64,000 nucleotides of DNA from Paracidovorax valerianellae (GCF_900102625.1 NZ_FMZC01000004.1:124001-188000), one strand, 5' to 3'. Counted from the stretch's first letter, positions 1-9,004 are shown. Program-made: numbers and translations. The notes: a model not told the origin generated them from the letters alone.

Positions 1-2
1 GC

Positions 3-437
3 GCCGAAGCGCTGCTGGCCGACGACCTCGTGCCCGTGTGCAGCCCGCGACTGGTGGCACCGCGCCGCATCGCACGGGCACGGGACATCGATGGACCACG
101 GCTTCTGCACGACGAGCACCGCGGCGATTGGCGGCTTTGGTGTGAAGCGCACCGTATGCCTCGGGTAAACACCGAACAGGGCGTGGTGTTCGCCGATTCC
201 AACGGTGCGATCGAGGCCGCGGTGGCCGGGCGGGGCTTTGCGCTGGTGCGCCGCGCCCTCATCGCGCGCGAACTGGCCACGCGCGCGTTGATCGGCGTGC
301 AGGCCGGCACGCTCGCCACGCCGCTGGCCTACCACCTGGTGTACGCGGCGCCAGCGCTCATCGATCCGCAATTGCGCCGCTTTCGCGACTGGATCGTGGC
401 GCAGGCGGGGGAAGAGCGCGGCAGCGGCGCGGCGTAA
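3..437 (+). CDS. LysR-family transcriptional regulator, C-terminal part (truncated by window edge)
   Basis: The frame is open from the window edge, so only the last ~144 residues are present and the N-terminal DNA-binding helix lies outside. What remains looks like the second half of a LysR substrate-binding domain of the GcvA type: a stretch reading ADSNGAIEAAVAGRGFALV (loop plus helix lining the effector pocket), a VPxx-like YHLVYA strand, and a closing amphipathic helix with the RFRDWI motif common at the end of this family. Role: ligand-responsive transcription factor; target unknown because its upstream neighbour is not visible. The next gene is convergent, with a gap of only 6 bp. Confidence 0.75.
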   Translation, partial: AEALLADDLVPVCSPRLVAPRRIARARDIDGPRLLHDEHRGDWRLWCEAHRMPRVNTEQGVVFADSNGAIEAAVAGRGFALVRRALIARELATRALIGVQAGTLATPLAYHLVYAAPALIDPQLRRFRDWIVAQAGEERGSGAA

Positions 438-443
438 CTCGCG

Positions 444-1004
444 CTAGGGCGCTGGCAGCGCGCGCACCATGTACACCGCTCCCTCGCCGTAGGTGGCCAG
501 GCGCTGCAGCTGTGCGGCGCTCTGCAGCGGCATCGGTGCGTAGCCGTGCCGTGCCCAGTAACCCTGCGAGCCTTGCACGGACACCAGCGCGCTGTGGCGC
601 AGCCCTTCGGCGCGCGCCGCCGCCCAGGCGGCCGCCAGCAGCGCCTGCGCCAGGCCCTGCCCAGCCAATGGGGGCGACACGGCCATGTCGTGCAGGTACA
701 GCGTGTCGGGCGCCGCTCTGCCAGCCACTGGCTCGAAATCGCCGTGCAGCGGCGTCACCTTGCCGAGCACCGAGCGGTACGCCGCGAGATAGGCGCACAG
801 CTGGCCGTCCTGCTCCAGGGCCAGCGAGCACTGCGCCGGGCTGGCCAGGCGGCGCGCGAACACCGCATGGCTTTCTTCGAAACCTTCGCCGTAGCAGGCG
901 CGCTGCACCTGCAGCAGCCCGGGCAGATCGGCCAGTGCGAGCGGGCGTGGAAGGGGCCGGGCAGCCGGTGAGGGAAGCGGGGGAGCAGGATTGCGGACTG
1001 GCAT
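444..1004 (-). CDS. GNAT-family N-acetyltransferase
   Basis: A 186-residue protein with the GNAT fold: the acetyl-CoA motif A is the segment around DMAVSPPLAGQGLAQALL (Q-G-x-A pyrophosphate loop after a beta-strand, about residues 105-125), and the closing motif is GYWARHGYAP. It should transfer an acetyl group from acetyl-CoA to an amine; the substrate cannot be read from sequence. The frame extends 36 codons upstream, but I start at the ATG at 1004 because the extension is low-complexity Arg/Pro/His-rich and the GNAT homology begins just after MPVRNP. It converges with the truncated LysR gene and is divergent from the diguanylate cyclase. Confidence 0.75.
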   Translation of the reverse strand: MPVRNPAPPLPSPAARPLPRPLALADLPGLLQVQRACYGEGFEESHAVFARRLASPAQCSLALEQDGQLCAYLAAYRSVLGKVTPLHGDFEPVAGRAAPDTLYLHDMAVSPPLAGQGLAQALLAAAWAAARAEGLRHSALVSVQGSQGYWARHGYAPMPLQSAAQLQRLATYGEGAVYMVRALPAP

Positions 1005-1311
1005 TGGAAGGCAATGGTGACAGAGCGAAATGGTGCGTCGTGGCGTGAAGTGACGTGCTGTGGCGTGCGGTGCAAGGGGCGCGAAACCCTGCCCGCCGGA
1101 GGGCGAGCGCACCGATCGACACCGCGGTTGTTCATACTACGGCTGAGCTGGCTGCGGCGGCCCGGGCGCGCTTCTTGCACGGATCGGGGGCGGCGAGCCA
1201 GGGCGTATCGTCGGCATTTGGTGGATTCGTTCGCCACCGCAAGCCGCCGGATGCGCTGCCGATGAGAGAATTTTTGCACTGTTGCCTTCGCCGTATTGAT
1301 GTCAGACCACC
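1005..1311. other. Intergenic region without a gene between divergent genes
   Basis: About 300 bp separate the acetyltransferase start from the diguanylate cyclase start. It must hold both promoters. The end close to the cyclase (about 1265-1300) is the least GC-rich part, but I could not recognise a convincing -35/-10 pair, an operator palindrome or a small gene. Reading frames crossing it are Arg-rich and look like non-coding shadows. Confidence 0.5.
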
Positions 1312-3087
1312 ATGTCTTTGAGCCGATTACTTCGCCTTTTCGGGGCCCTCGTGGTGCTGGCCACGATGCTGTTGGTCGGCCGCATCGCGACGACCGAGTA
1401 CCAATTGGTGCGCGCGTCGGCGGCGAGCGTCGAGGCCATCGATCAATTGCGCGCAGGGCTGCTGGCCGCCGAAATGGTGTCGCGCGAGCGAGGGCCCACC
1501 AACGGAGCGCTGGGCGGGGCATCGCCCCTGCCGGCTGAACTGCAGCAGGCGCTGGCCCAGGCGCGCACCCGCACCGATCGCGCGTTCGACGCGTTGCACG
1601 GCGTGCTGTCGGCGCGTGCGGGCGATGCCATGCGGGTTGATGCCGCGCGGCGCGTGGCCGCCGCCAAGCTCGCGCTGGCCACGGCCCGGTCGGCGGTGGA
1701 CGAGGTGGTGGCCCAGCCCAAGGCGGAACGCGCGCCCGAGTCGATCCGCTCGGCGGTCTACGGCATGGTGGCCATCGTGCCGCTGCTGGCGCCGGTCACC
1801 AGCAGCCTGGCCAATGCCGCGCGCCAGAACTACCCGGCCCTGGCCGACGACGTGCAGGTGGCGCGCCTGACGGCCGAACTGCGGGAGTTCGCGGGCCTGC
1901 TGGGCTCGCATTTCACGGCGGCGCTGGCGCGCCAGCAGCCGTTTTCGGCCGAAGAGCGCCGGGCCATCGAACAGACGCGCGGGCGCATCGCGCAGCTGCG
2001 CTTCCTGATCGAGTTGCGGCTGTCGGTGCCCGAGCAGCCGCGCCCCATCGCCCAGGCGTGGCAGACGGTGCAGCAGCGCTACTTTCGCGACACCGGCCCG
2101 CTGATCGACCGCATGATCGCGGCCGGCGAGAGCGATGGCCGCTACGGGCTGGACGCCGCAGGCTTTGCCGCGCTGTACGTGCCCGACATGAACACCATTT
2201 TCGAGGTGCGCGACACGCTGCTCACCCAGCTGCGCGAACGCGCCAGCGCCGAATACGCCCGCGCCGTGCGCATGCTGGGCCTGGTGGCGGCCGGCTCGGT
2301 GCTGCTGCTGGCCCTGCTGGCGGCGGCGCTGTCGATGGTGGACCGCCGCGTTCTCAGCCCGCTGGTGCAGACCGCGCGGGCGCTGAAGGCGCTGGCCAAC
2401 AACGACCTGGACGCCCCCCTGCCGCAGCCCACCGCCAACGACGAAATGGCGGCGGTGATCCGCGCGGCGCGCGAGTTGCAGCTGCAGACCCGCCAGCGCG
2501 AATCGTTGGAACGCGAGCGCAACAGCCTGATCGCGCAGCTGCGCGAGCAGTCCAACACCGACTTCCTCACCGGCCTGCCCAACCGGCGCGCGTTCTTCGA
2601 CGCGGCGGAAAGCGTGCTGGCGCAGGCGCGGCGCCACGGCTTCGGCGTGGTCATCGTCATCCTGGATGTGGACCGCTTCAAGCTGCTCAACGACCAGTGG
2701 GGCCATGCGGTGGGCGATCAGGCGCTGGTGGCGGTGGCGCGCACGCTGCGCTCCGAGCTGCGGCTGGGCGATCTGGTCGGGCGCTTCGGCGGCGAGGAAT
2801 TCGTGGTGCTGCTCAGCCACTGCGATCCCGCGCACGGCGTGCGGCTGGCCGAGCGCCTGCGCGAAGCCGTGGCCGACCTGCAGTTGCTGCTGCCTGCATC
2901 CCCGCAGCCGCTGCGCCTCACGGCGAGCTTCGGCGTGGCGGATTCGGGCCGGCACGGCCTGGTGCTCGATCAGCTGCTGTCCGAGGCCGACGCAGCGATG
3001 TACCGCGCCAAGGAAACGGGGCGCAACCGGGTGGTGCTGGCCGAGCCCAAGGTCGATACCGGTGCGGGGGAACTGACCGCGGTGTGA
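1312..3087 (+). CDS. Membrane-anchored diguanylate cyclase (GGDEF) with periplasmic sensor and HAMP-like linker
   Basis: 591 residues making cyclic di-GMP from two GTP. Order: N-terminal transmembrane helix (about 8-25), a long helical, presumably periplasmic, sensor region (26-320), a second transmembrane helix (about 323-343), a HAMP-like linker and coiled coil (344-410), then a GGDEF domain to about residue 580. The active-site motif is GGEEF at residues 493-497 and a complete inhibitory I-site RLGD sits five residues before it (484-487), so the enzyme should be active and product-inhibited. No EAL domain. Directly followed by repeat copy A and a tandem repeat. One of four GGDEF proteins in the window. 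The sensed ligand is unknown. Confidence 0.9.
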   Translation: MSLSRLLRLFGALVVLATMLLVGRIATTEYQLVRASAASVEAIDQLRAGLLAAEMVSRERGPTNGALGGASPLPAELQQALAQARTRTDRAFDALHGVLSARAGDAMRVDAARRVAAAKLALATARSAVDEVVAQPKAERAPESIRSAVYGMVAIVPLLAPVTSSLANAARQNYPALADDVQVARLTAELREFAGLLGSHFTAALARQQPFSAEERRAIEQTRGRIAQLRFLIELRLSVPEQPRPIAQAWQTVQQRYFRDTGPLIDRMIAAGESDGRYGLDAAGFAALYVPDMNTIFEVRDTLLTQLRERASAEYARAVRMLGLVAAGSVLLLALLAAALSMVDRRVLSPLVQTARALKALANNDLDAPLPQPTANDEMAAVIRAARELQLQTRQRESLERERNSLIAQLREQSNTDFLTGLPNRRAFFDAAESVLAQARRHGFGVVIVILDVDRFKLLNDQWGHAVGDQALVAVARTLRSELRLGDLVGRFGGEEFVVLLSHCDPAHGVRLAERLREAVADLQLLLPASPQPLRLTASFGVADSGRHGLVLDQLLSEADAAMYRAKETGRNRVVLAEPKVDTGAGELTAV

Positions 3088-3103
3088 GGGTTACCGGAAG
3101 AAT

Positions 3104-3165
3104 GCTATTGTTTTAATAGCTATCCACCCTAGTGGATATTGCGCTGGAGGCCTTTTTGACCCAAA
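3104..3165 (+). repeat. Dispersed hairpin repeat, copy A
   Basis: 17-nt hairpin with arms GCTAT(T) and (A)ATAGC at 3104-3120, exactly 19 nt to 3139, then TGCGCTGGAGGCC and a T-rich tail ending near GACCCAAA. It starts 16 nt after the stop codon of the diguanylate cyclase. The T-run after GGAGGCC could contribute to transcript ending. Best internal match is copy F, which shares the GACCCAAA/GACTCAAA tail. Confidence 0.85.
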
Positions 3166-3166
3166 G

Positions 3167-3206
3167 TGCCTGCGTGCCTGCGTGCCTGCGTGCCTGCGTG
3201 CCTGCG
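3167..3206. repeat. Tandem repeat, five exact copies of TGCCTGCG
   Basis: Five perfect 8-bp units lie immediately after repeat copy A, between the 3' ends of the diguanylate cyclase and riboflavin synthase genes. It is not inside a supported gene, so slippage would alter spacing rather than a protein. Confidence 0.9.
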
Positions 3207-3257
3207 AGGGGCAAGGCGCTGCGCCCGCCCCCGGTGGCCCGCACGGCCGCAAAGCGA

Positions 3258-3962
3258 TCAGCGCGGCAGCACCGGCGGCTGCACGAAGTCTTCCAGCGAC
3301 AGGCCCTTGTCGCGCAGCAGCGCTTCCAGCACCGGCTGCAGGCGGCCCAGGCTTTCGTGCACGGCTTCGCGCACGGTGTCCACCACCACCTGGGTGCTGC
3401 GCTCGATCTCGATGTTGAGCCGGTCGCCCGCCTGCTTGTGCTCGAACACCGTGGCGCGGCGCGTCTCGGGAATCAGCCACACCTCGAACCAGCCTTCGGC
3501 GCGGTTCACCTCGGAGACCGTGAGGCTCGCGCCGTGGATGGCGATGTAGCCCTTGGCGAAGATGTACTTGCGAAAGTCGGGCGGAATGTTCACGCGCCAC
3601 ACGCGGTTGTTGTCCGACTCGCGCACGCTGTGCAGCGTGGTGGCGAAGTCGATGTGGCCCGACAGCGGGTGCCCGCCGATCTCGGCGCCGTCCTTTGCCG
3701 CGCGCTCCACGTTCACCCGGTCCCCCACGGCGTAGCTGCCCAGGGTGGTCACGTTCAGGCTCTGCAGCACCACGTCGAACGCCGCGGCGTTGGGTGGCAG
3801 CAGCTCGGTGACCGTGAGGCACACGCCGTCCACCGCCACGCTCGCGCCGACGGCGAGGTCCTGGCAGAAGCCGGGTGGGAAGTCGATGAGGAAGGTCCGC
3901 AGGCCTTCGCGGTCGTGGATGGCGGCGAGGGCCGCCGTGGCTTGGACGATGCCAGTGAACAT
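3258..3962 (-). CDS. ribE: Riboflavin synthase, alpha chain
   Basis: 234 residues; converts two 6,7-dimethyl-8-ribityllumazine molecules to riboflavin plus a pyrimidine product, the last step of riboflavin synthesis. The protein shows the two tandem lumazine-binding barrels of the family: the N-terminal MFTGIVQ signature, SVAVDGVCLTVTE, then GGHPLSGHID, and in the second repeat KGYIAIHGASLTVSEV followed by LIPET. The arrangement resembles the Escherichia coli enzyme. The ATG at 3962 gives the canonical MFTGIV start; the frame extends upstream only into low-quality sequence. It stands alone rather than with other rib genes, and I found no FMN riboswitch motif in the 120 bp upstream. Confidence 0.93.
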   Translation of the reverse strand: MFTGIVQATAALAAIHDREGLRTFLIDFPPGFCQDLAVGASVAVDGVCLTVTELLPPNAAAFDVVLQSLNVTTLGSYAVGDRVNVERAAKDGAEIGGHPLSGHIDFATTLHSVRESDNNRVWRVNIPPDFRKYIFAKGYIAIHGASLTVSEVNRAEGWFEVWLIPETRRATVFEHKQAGDRLNIEIERSTQVVVDTVREAVHESLGRLQPVLEALLRDKGLSLEDFVQPPVLPR

Positions 3963-4086
3963 GCGAGTGGATTCCCGGTGCGTGGAAAGGAGCGCCGCGC
4001 AACCGGGGCGCTCCGGGGAGGCGGCAATTTTGCCACCCGGGCCCCGGCCCACGCACGGCGGGGTCTCCAGATCTTTCGCAGCGCGC

Positions 4087-5478
4087 TCAGCGGGCGCGCA
4101 GCAGCTCGCCCACTTCCAGCAGCAGCAGTTCGTTGTCGTCGGCCTGGTTCGGCGCGCGGCTGCTGCTGAACGGCAGATTGTTGTCGTTGCCGACCACGAT
4201 GTGCGTGCCGTCCACCACGTCCACGTTCTCGATGGTGAAGAACGGGAAGGTGAGCACGCCGTTGTCCAGCGGCTTTTTCGCCAGGCGCTGCGGGTCCTGG
4301 ATGTTCAGCAGGTCGATGTAGCCCACCTTGCGCAGTTCGCCGCCGGCGTTGGCGTCGGTCAGCTCCACCTTGTAGACGCGCTTGAATTTCGCCAGGTCAT
4401 GGAAGCAGTCGGTGCGCTTTTGGCCCTCGGGGCAGGCCTTGCCGGCCGTGCCTTCGCCGTTGTCGCGCTCGATGATCAAGCCAGTGTTTCCATCGATCAT
4501 GTTGAAGTCGCCGATGGCATGGTGGTTGGCCTCCAGCACGTACTTCCAGTGGCGGCCCGTCCACTTCTCGGCGCGCACGTCGAACTCCAGCACGCGCAGG
4601 TACTGCTTGCCGCCCTCCACCGCTTCGTAGGCCTTGGCGGATTCGTTCCACAGCGGGCCTTCCAGCAGCGCGTAGAGCTTGCTGCCGTCCTTGGACGAGG
4701 CCATGCCCTCGAAGCCCTTGGAGCGCTTGACCTCGAAGGCCGGCGCCTTCGCATCGGGCGCACCGGGCCCGGTGATGGCCGGGTGGTCGGGCGAGCGCAC
4801 GGTCTTGCCGTCCACCTGCGTTTCGAACACCGCCAGCACGCGGCCGTCCAGGTCGGCCTTGATGAGGTAGGGGCCGAACTCTTCGCCGATCCACAGTGCG
4901 CCACCGGCGAACTGAAAGCTCTCGGGGTCGAAGTCCGAGCCCGTCAGGTAGCGTTCTTTCGTGCCTTCTTCGGCGATGCGGAACGGCACCTTCTTGTCCG
5001 GATCGTGCAGGAACACCGTCTTCTGGCGCTTGAACTGGCCGCTTTGAAAGTCCACCGCGTAGTGGTTCAGGTAGAGCATGAAGTCCGGCGAATTGGCCTT
5101 GGCGCCCGCGCCGTTGTCGGTCAGGATCCAGAACGACCCGTCGGCCATGTGCTTGATGCCCGAGTGGCCCTGCGCGGGCTGGCCCTTGAACGGCAGCGAC
5201 ACGCCCGTGGGCCGGCCGGCGGAGGTGCCTTCCACGCTGCCGAGCCGGTCCGCCCGCTGCGGCGTGGTGAACTTGCCGCTGGTCTGCAGATCGGCGGGTG
5301 CGTCCTTGGGCGCGGGAATGAAGGTCTGCGCCGGCAGCACGGCGTGGCCGGCGAGCGTGGCGGGAAACGCCTGCTGCGCATGGGCGGGCAGCATCGTGGC
5401 GGCGGCGCAGGCCAGCAGGGCGAAGGGCGCAAAAGGAGCGAAACGGGACAACGAGCGGAGGCGGAACGAGGGCAGCAT
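4087..5478 (-). CDS. Periplasmic esterase-like protein of the phytase family
   Basis: 463 residues with an N-terminal signal peptide (basic start, hydrophobic stretch about 10-27, cleavage near AHA-Q). The rest matches the 'esterase-like activity of phytase' family by eye: acidic WILTDNGAGAK and IGEEFGPYLI blade segments, GFEGMASSKDGSKLYALLEGPLW, and a closing ENVDVVDGTHIVVGNDNNLPFSSSR segment typical of the beta-propeller. Presumed role: hydrolysis of phosphate or carboxylic esters in the periplasm; the substrate is not determined. Start at 5478 is preferred to a more upstream ATG because it begins the signal peptide. No operon partner. Confidence 0.8.
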   Translation of the reverse strand: MLPSFRLRSLSRFAPFAPFALLACAAATMLPAHAQQAFPATLAGHAVLPAQTFIPAPKDAPADLQTSGKFTTPQRADRLGSVEGTSAGRPTGVSLPFKGQPAQGHSGIKHMADGSFWILTDNGAGAKANSPDFMLYLNHYAVDFQSGQFKRQKTVFLHDPDKKVPFRIAEEGTKERYLTGSDFDPESFQFAGGALWIGEEFGPYLIKADLDGRVLAVFETQVDGKTVRSPDHPAITGPGAPDAKAPAFEVKRSKGFEGMASSKDGSKLYALLEGPLWNESAKAYEAVEGGKQYLRVLEFDVRAEKWTGRHWKYVLEANHHAIGDFNMIDGNTGLIIERDNGEGTAGKACPEGQKRTDCFHDLAKFKRVYKVELTDANAGGELRKVGYIDLLNIQDPQRLAKKPLDNGVLTFPFFTIENVDVVDGTHIVVGNDNNLPFSSSRAPNQADDNELLLLEVGELLRAR

Positions 5479-5574
5479 GCGATGGCTTGTGGCGGACGAA
5501 AACCGCAACGATGCCGGCGCGCCGTGACAGGGCCATGACGGCAAGGGCCACGCCCCGCCGCGCGGCCTTTAGCG

Positions 5575-5814
5575 CTACTTCGGCGGCAGTTCCGCTTCCA
5601 GCCGCTGCATCTCTTCTTCCAGCGTGCCCCGGCTGCGAAAGTGCCGCTGGGCCTGGTCGTACCAGTACTCGGCGTCTTCCAGGTCGCCTTCCTGCAGATG
5701 CACGATGCCGTGCAGCCACGCGCCCAGCGGCGTCGCATCGTCCTGTATCTGCTGGTGGGCTTCGTTCCAGCGCCCTGCGCGCAGGTGCGCCAGGATGTCG
5801 CGAAGGTCGGTCAT
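5575..5814 (-). CDS. Small TPR-like hypothetical protein
   Basis: 79 residues, no signal peptide or membrane segment. The sequence is helical and looks like two TPR/Sel1-type helical hairpins (for example AWLHGIVHLQEGDLEDAEYWYDQA), ending in a charged helix EEEMQRLEAEL. I do not recognise a specific family. It lies downstream of, and on the same strand as, the DMT transporter gene, about 110 bp away. The ATG at 5814 is the only start that gives this compact product; the much longer frame upstream is a shadow of the transporter gene. Could be a scaffold or a conserved hypothetical of the family. Confidence 0.6.
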   Translation of the reverse strand: MTDLRDILAHLRAGRWNEAHQQIQDDATPLGAWLHGIVHLQEGDLEDAEYWYDQAQRHFRSRGTLEEEMQRLEAELPPK

Positions 5815-5924
5815 CGAAAAAGCTCCTCGTGGGATCGGCACCGCCCCTGCGGCTCGGGCGGATGCCCTGCCTGCCGGAGTATCGCCGTGCGCTGGGGCGC
5901 CGCTGTTCCGAGCCGGTGCCCAGC

Positions 5925-6824
5925 CTACGCGCGCTGGCGCGCGAGCGTCCACCACGCGGCCGCGACGATCAGCGCCCCGCCCATCCACTGCACGGGCCCC
6001 AGGCTTTCGCCCAGCCACAGCACGGCGAACAGCGCGCCCCAGGCCGGCTCGGTGCCCATCAGCAGCCCCACGCGGCTGGGCGCGCTGTGCTTCAGCGCCC
6101 AGTTCTGCGCGATGAAGGCGAACACCGTGCAGCCCAGCACCAGGTACACGCTCGCGGCCCAGAAGGCGCCTTCCTGCGGCAGCGCCGGCAGCCCGCCCGG
6201 CAGCGACACGGCCACCAGCAGGCACCCCAGCCCCACCACGGCGGACTGCACCGCGGTGAGCAGCAGCATGGGGGCCTGCGCATGGCGCCGCGTGAGGCGG
6301 CTGGTGGCGCACACGGTCACGGCGCGCAGCACGGCGGCTGCCAGCATCAGCGCGTCGCCCAGGCCCCAGCGCATCTGCAGGCCGCCGCCCGCCAGCAGCG
6401 CGGCGCCCAGCAGCGACACGGCGGCGAAGCCGAACACCGAGCCGGCCGGCCGCCGGCCCAGCAGCCACCATTCGGCGAACGGCGTGAACACCACGCACAG
6501 GCTGATGAGGAACGCCGCATTGCTGGCCTGCGTGTGTGCCACGCCATAGGTCTCGCACACGAAGATCGCCATCAGCAGCCCGCCCAGCGGCAGGCCGGCG
6601 CGCAAGGCGCCGTGCCACTGCGCCCGCGTGGCCCGCAGGCACGCCGGTGCCAGCAGCGCCGTGGTGAGCAGAAAGCGCACCGCCAGAAACCCCAGCACCG
6701 GGTAGAAAGCGAGCGCCCCCTTGGCCACGCCATAGCTCGTGCCCCAGACGATCGCCACCAGCAGCAAGACGAGGTCGGCACTGTGCAGCAGCACGGCGGG
6801 GCGGGAGCCGGTCAAAGTGGTCAT
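5925..6824 (-). CDS. EamA/DMT-superfamily permease (RhaT-like exporter)
   Basis: 299 residues with about ten hydrophobic helices arranged as two EamA repeats (roughly 15-140 and 155-290). The first repeat carries the family-typical WGTSYGVAKGAL in helix 1 and the second ends with GLLMGTEPAWGALFAVLWLGESL, the usual EamA closing motif containing EP and E. Inner-membrane metabolite exporter; the substrate is unknown. Transcribed divergently from a LysR regulator with 65 bp between the starts, a layout in which the regulator commonly controls the exporter. Confidence 0.85.
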   Translation of the reverse strand: MTTLTGSRPAVLLHSADLVLLLVAIVWGTSYGVAKGALAFYPVLGFLAVRFLLTTALLAPACLRATRAQWHGALRAGLPLGGLLMAIFVCETYGVAHTQASNAAFLISLCVVFTPFAEWWLLGRRPAGSVFGFAAVSLLGAALLAGGGLQMRWGLGDALMLAAAVLRAVTVCATSRLTRRHAQAPMLLLTAVQSAVVGLGCLLVAVSLPGGLPALPQEGAFWAASVYLVLGCTVFAFIAQNWALKHSAPSRVGLLMGTEPAWGALFAVLWLGESLGPVQWMGGALIVAAAWWTLARQRA

Positions 6825-6889
6825 CCGGCGATCGTAGATTCGTGCGCTGCGTTTGATAATGCTGCCTTCGCGAACAACATTGCTTCCCC

Positions 6890-7867
6890 ATGCGCACGAA
6901 TGAAGCCCTGGATGCCTTGCCCGACATGGCCGTGTTCGCCCGTGTGGCGGCGGCGGGCAGCTTTTCCGCCGCGGCGCGCGAGCTGGGCCTGACGCCTTCG
7001 GCCGTGAGCCGCCAGGTGGCGCGGCTCGAAGCCGTGCTGCGCGTGCGGCTGCTGGAGCGCACCACCCGCCGCCTGCGCCTGACCGAAGCCGGACAGGCCG
7101 CCTTCGAGCGCTGCCAGGGGCTGGAGTCTTCCGCCCGCGAAGTGCTGGCGCTCGCCGGCCACCACGCCCAAGTGCCCAGCGGCCTGGTGTGCATGAGCGC
7201 GCCCAAGGCGTACGGGCGCCAGCGCCTGCATCCGCTGGTGCCGTCGTTTCTCGCCGCGCACCCGCAGGTGGATGTGCAACTGGTGATCGCCGACCGCACG
7301 GTGGATTTGTTCACCGAGCACATCGACGTGGCCGTGCGCATCACCGACACGCCGCCGCCGGGCCTGGTGGGCCGGCCGCTGGAGGTGATCGACCACGTCG
7401 TGTGCGCCAGCCCCGCCTACCTCGCGCTGCGCGGCCTGCCCGCGCACCCGAGCGATCTGGCGCAGCACGACTGCCTGTACCTGGGCGAGGACGAGCGCGA
7501 CCGGCACTGGCGCTTCGAGCGCCTCGGCGCCGGCAGCGGCGGTGGCGGCAATGCTGGCGAAGGCCGGGGCGCGCCAGAGACGGCCGTGGTGAAGGTGCGC
7601 GGCCGCTACGTGGCCAACCACAGCGAGGTGCGGTGCGAGGCGGCCCTGGCGGGCCTGGGCATCGCCACCCTGCCCGGCTTCACCGCACAGGCGGCGCTGG
7701 CCAGTGGCGCGCTGGTGCGCGTTTTGCCCGGCTGGCGCCACACCACGGCCTATTCCGGCACGGCATGGCTGCTGTATCCGCCCAACCGCTTTCTGCCGGC
7801 GCGCGTGCGCGCATGGATCGATCACGTGGCGCAGGGGCTGGCCGCGGTGCCGGTGGCCCTGGCGTAG
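6890..7867 (+). CDS. LysR-family transcriptional regulator
   Basis: 325 residues. N-terminal winged helix-turn-helix at about 12-70 (FARVAAAGSFSAAARELGLT, then SAVSRQVARLE), followed by a substrate-binding domain of the subgroup that treats hydroxy-aromatic or organic-acid signals. A Gly-rich insertion (GAGSGGGGNAGEGRG, around residue 212) interrupts the second domain and looks like a surface loop. Divergent from the EamA permease gene, which is its likely target together with itself. Confidence 0.87.
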   Translation: MRTNEALDALPDMAVFARVAAAGSFSAAARELGLTPSAVSRQVARLEAVLRVRLLERTTRRLRLTEAGQAAFERCQGLESSAREVLALAGHHAQVPSGLVCMSAPKAYGRQRLHPLVPSFLAAHPQVDVQLVIADRTVDLFTEHIDVAVRITDTPPPGLVGRPLEVIDHVVCASPAYLALRGLPAHPSDLAQHDCLYLGEDERDRHWRFERLGAGSGGGGNAGEGRGAPETAVVKVRGRYVANHSEVRCEAALAGLGIATLPGFTAQAALASGALVRVLPGWRHTTAYSGTAWLLYPPNRFLPARVRAWIDHVAQGLAAVPVALA

Positions 7868-7931
7868 GGCGCAAGCGCTGAGCGCAGTCCACCTGCGCCC
7901 CGCCCTTGAGGCGTCAATCCTCGTTTAGACG

Positions 7932-8828
7932 TCAATCCTCGTGCGTGTCGTGCGTGGCCGCCGTTCCCCGGCGCCAGTAGCCCGAGGCTTTGACCCACTT
8001 CGGATAGGCGCCGCGCTCGCCCACCAGGTGTGCGCGCAGGGCCTTGGCCACGCTCGATTCACAGGCCACCCAGGCGTGGAAGTCGCCCGCGGGCAGCGTT
8101 TGCGCGCGCAGTGCAGCCAGCAGACCGTCGGCCGTGCCCGCCTCGGCGCCCTGGCGGTGCACCCACACCACGCGCGCGTCGGCGGCGGTGGGCAGGGGCT
8201 GTTCGTCGGCCGGGCCGTCCACCTCGGCCAGCACCAGCACGGGTGCGCCGGCAGGCAGTTCGGTCAGGCGGCGGGCGATGGCCGGCAGCGCGGTGTCGTC
8301 GCCGATCAGCACGTAGCCGTCGAACGCGGGGGGAATGATCATCGAGCCGCGCGGCCCGCCCACGCCCACGGTCTGCCCCGGTGCGGCCTGCAGCGCCCAC
8401 TGCGTGGCCGGGCCCGCGTCGTGCAGCGCGAAATCGATGGTGAGGGTGCGCGCGGCGATGTCGTGCTCGCGCGGTGTGTAGTCGCGCATGGTGGGCCGGG
8501 GCGAATCGGGCGCCAGGCCGCCGTTTTCGCCCGGCACGGGAAAGTCGATCTGGCCGGTGGCGGGGTCGGGCAGGATGAGCTTCACGTGGTCGTCGAAGCC
8601 GGCGCTGTCGAACCCTTCCAGGTCCGCGCCGGTGAGCGTGACGCGGATGCAATGCGGCGTCACGCGCTCGGCGCTCTGCACGGTCAGGGTGCGCCGGCGC
8701 AGTTCATGGCGCATGCGCTGGGGAGCGCGGGCCGCCAGAAGTTCGGCCGAAGGCTGCGCCGTGGCCGTGGCCGTGGGGGCGGAGGGTGATGGGGCCGATG
8801 TCGAAATTGATTGAGACAGAGAGGTCAT
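7932..8828 (-). CDS. Siderophore-interacting protein / ferric-siderophore reductase (ViuB/YqjH type)
   Basis: 298 residues. After a Ser/Ala-rich N-terminus comes the FAD-binding barrel (about 40-140; RDYTPREHD is the flavin-contact motif, equivalent to RxYT) and the NAD(P)H domain (GDDTALPAIARRL, then a C-terminal WVACESSVAKALRAHL and YPKWVKASGYWRRG). Family function: reducing iron in imported ferric siderophores in the cytoplasm, releasing Fe(II). It lies 176 bp downstream of, and on the same strand as, the PadR gene, which resembles the Escherichia coli YqjI-YqjH regulator/reductase pair, so PadR repression is likely. An 11-bp direct repeat GTCAATCCTCG ends the gene. Confidence 0.87.
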   Translation of the reverse strand: MTSLSQSISTSAPSPSAPTATATAQPSAELLAARAPQRMRHELRRRTLTVQSAERVTPHCIRVTLTGADLEGFDSAGFDDHVKLILPDPATGQIDFPVPGENGGLAPDSPRPTMRDYTPREHDIAARTLTIDFALHDAGPATQWALQAAPGQTVGVGGPRGSMIIPPAFDGYVLIGDDTALPAIARRLTELPAGAPVLVLAEVDGPADEQPLPTAADARVVWVHRQGAEAGTADGLLAALRAQTLPAGDFHAWVACESSVAKALRAHLVGERGAYPKWVKASGYWRRGTAATHDTHED

Positions 8829-9004
8829 GTCAGGCTTTCTGCCGGGGTGGCCGGCGCGGTGAGAAGTGGCAAGGCGGGCATCGTGGGGCGCGCTCTCGGG
8901 TTCGCGGCGGTGGCCTGCGCGGTCGCTCTGGGGCGCTCTGCGCGGCTGCCGGGTGGATGGGTTGATGAGTTCGTCCGGTGGCGTGGCGTGGTGTGCCCGT
9001 GGGG

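Noticed and set aside
755-1522. Long minus-strand frame across the acetyltransferase and intergenic region
   Set aside because: Arg/Pro/Ala-rich shadow of real genes with no domain; GC-rich DNA opens many such frames.
3963-4086. FMN riboswitch before riboflavin synthase
   Set aside because: The conserved RFN core (AGGGGC...GGTGAAAATCC-like strings) is not present in the short leader.
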